Positions 7,220-8,178 of a stretch of DNA of 8,178 nucleotides are shown in pieces. Origin of the DNA: Gammaproteobacteria bacterium (lineage in GTDB: Bacteria; Pseudomonadota; Gammaproteobacteria; Xanthomonadales; Xanthomonadaceae). The notes under the pieces are model-generated. The model did no database searches. It saw only the letters and a program-made list of their open reading frames with translations, and was not told the DNA's origin. Made by a program: the position numbers and the translations under genes. Location: NCBI GenBank assembly GCA_012510865.1, contig JAAZHF010000186.1, positions 1-8,178 of the forward strand. The letters run 5' to 3'. The stretch's first letter is position 1. Every line of letters starts with the position of its first letter.

Positions 7220-7220
<1 letters not shown>
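6858..7220 (-). CDS. DUF2069 inner-membrane protein
   Basis: This 120-residue protein has four predicted membrane helices (about 8-25, 31-51, 56-76 and 84-102), short loops and a basic C-terminal tail (RARFAARGRKP). The third helix carries the FSHGVMLAW signature, with His70, typical of the DUF2069 family, whose function is unknown. The ATG overlaps the wrbA stop by one base (TGATG), so translation is probably coupled and both are in one operon. A longer reading from further upstream would run antisense through wrbA and is not credible. The association with wrbA suggests a role linked to membrane redox or quinone chemistry, but that is inference from position only. Confidence 0.85.
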
Positions 7221-7873
<653 letters not shown>

Positions 7874-7874
7874 T

Positions 7875-7880
7875 TACCCT
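7875..7880 (+). promoter_or_regulatory. Possible -10 element placing yihY transcription start next to its ATG
   Basis: TACCCT lies seven bases before the ATG at 7888. If it is the -10, RNA would begin at or just before the start codon, giving a leaderless mRNA. This fits the absence of a Shine-Dalgarno sequence. The hexamer matches TATAAT at only three positions, so the call is tentative. Confidence 0.35.
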
Positions 7881-7887
7881 CGCGGCG

Positions 7888-8178
7888 ATGGAGCCGCTGG
7901 ACTCGTTCAACCGCTGGGCCGACCGCCTGCGCGACCGTGCGCGGGCCATGACCTTCGCGCGCTTCCTGTGGCGGCGCTTCCTCGACGACCGCCTGTTCGA
8001 GGCCGCGGGCGCACTGTCGTTCACCACGACCTTCGCCCTGGTCCCACTGTCGATGGTGGTCTTCGGAGTGCTCTCCGCATTCCCGGTGTTCGAGGAGTGG
8101 CGCGACCTGCTGAGCGATTTCATCTTCGCCAACTTCGTGCCCAGCTCGGCGCAGGGCGTGCGCGACTGGCTGCTGTCC
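7888..8178 (+). CDS. YihY/ribonuclease BN-like family inner-membrane protein, 5' part only
   Basis: The first 97 codons are present and the gene runs off the window edge without a stop. The N-terminus MEPLDSFNRWADRLRDRAR is amphipathic and basic. It is followed by FARFLWRRFLDD and a first membrane segment at about 38-64 (AAGALSFTTTFALVPLSMVVF, then GVLSAFPVF), the family's signature block, then the FIFANFVPSSAQGV segment. Proteins of this family were once annotated as ribonuclease BN, but that activity belongs to another gene; YihY is a polytopic inner-membrane protein of unsettled function. The first in-frame ATG was taken as the start. The gene diverges from wrbA; wrbA next to a yihY-like gene is, as I recall, also seen in Pseudomonas. 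Confidence 0.88.
   Translation, partial: MEPLDSFNRWADRLRDRARAMTFARFLWRRFLDDRLFEAAGALSFTTTFALVPLSMVVFGVLSAFPVFEEWRDLLSDFIFANFVPSSAQGVRDWLLS

Overview
This is a very GC-rich, gene-dense chromosomal segment. The gene set and protein style suggest a Lysobacter, Luteimonas or Xanthomonas relative (Xanthomonadaceae, Gammaproteobacteria). The clues are a split-type pntAB transhydrogenase, SufT, an S8 protease with tandem PPC domains, an Aeromonas/Vibrio-type M28 aminopeptidase, and a wrbA-DUF2069 pair divergent from yihY. The assignment rests on family recognition and base composition, not on a database search.

Layout. Positions 1-1436 (+) hold the last codons of an upstream cistron, overlapping ATGA-style with pntB, which encodes the membrane and NADP(H)-binding subunit of proton-translocating transhydrogenase. 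A small four-helix membrane protein of unknown function (1473-1880, -) converges on pntB and diverges from sufT (1969-2520, +), an Fe-S cluster maturation factor. Back-to-back promoters lie between the last two. After a hairpin and a 263-base leader or promoter region comes a secreted subtilisin-like protease (2784-4835, +). A textbook intrinsic terminator separates it from a secreted zinc aminopeptidase (4962-6311, +). The two exported peptidases form an obvious functional pair, one cutting internally and the other trimming N-termini, but they appear to be separate transcription units.

The right end holds a leftward operon, wrbA (7220-7810) to DUF2069 (6858-7220) to a one-domain asparaginase-like protein (6315-6800). 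wrbA and DUF2069 share one base, and a perfect hairpin lies before the last gene. This operon converges on the aminopeptidase gene with only three bases between stop codons, across a 16-bp perfect palindrome. A YihY-family inner-membrane protein (7888 to the window edge, +) diverges from wrbA and looks likely to have a leaderless or nearly leaderless mRNA.

I found no mobile element, CRISPR array, tRNA, rRNA or phage gene. I see no convincing undescribed multi-gene system. The points most worth a second look are the single-domain asparaginase-like protein, the conserved but uncharacterised small membrane protein, the palindromic convergent junction, and the compact divergent promoters.
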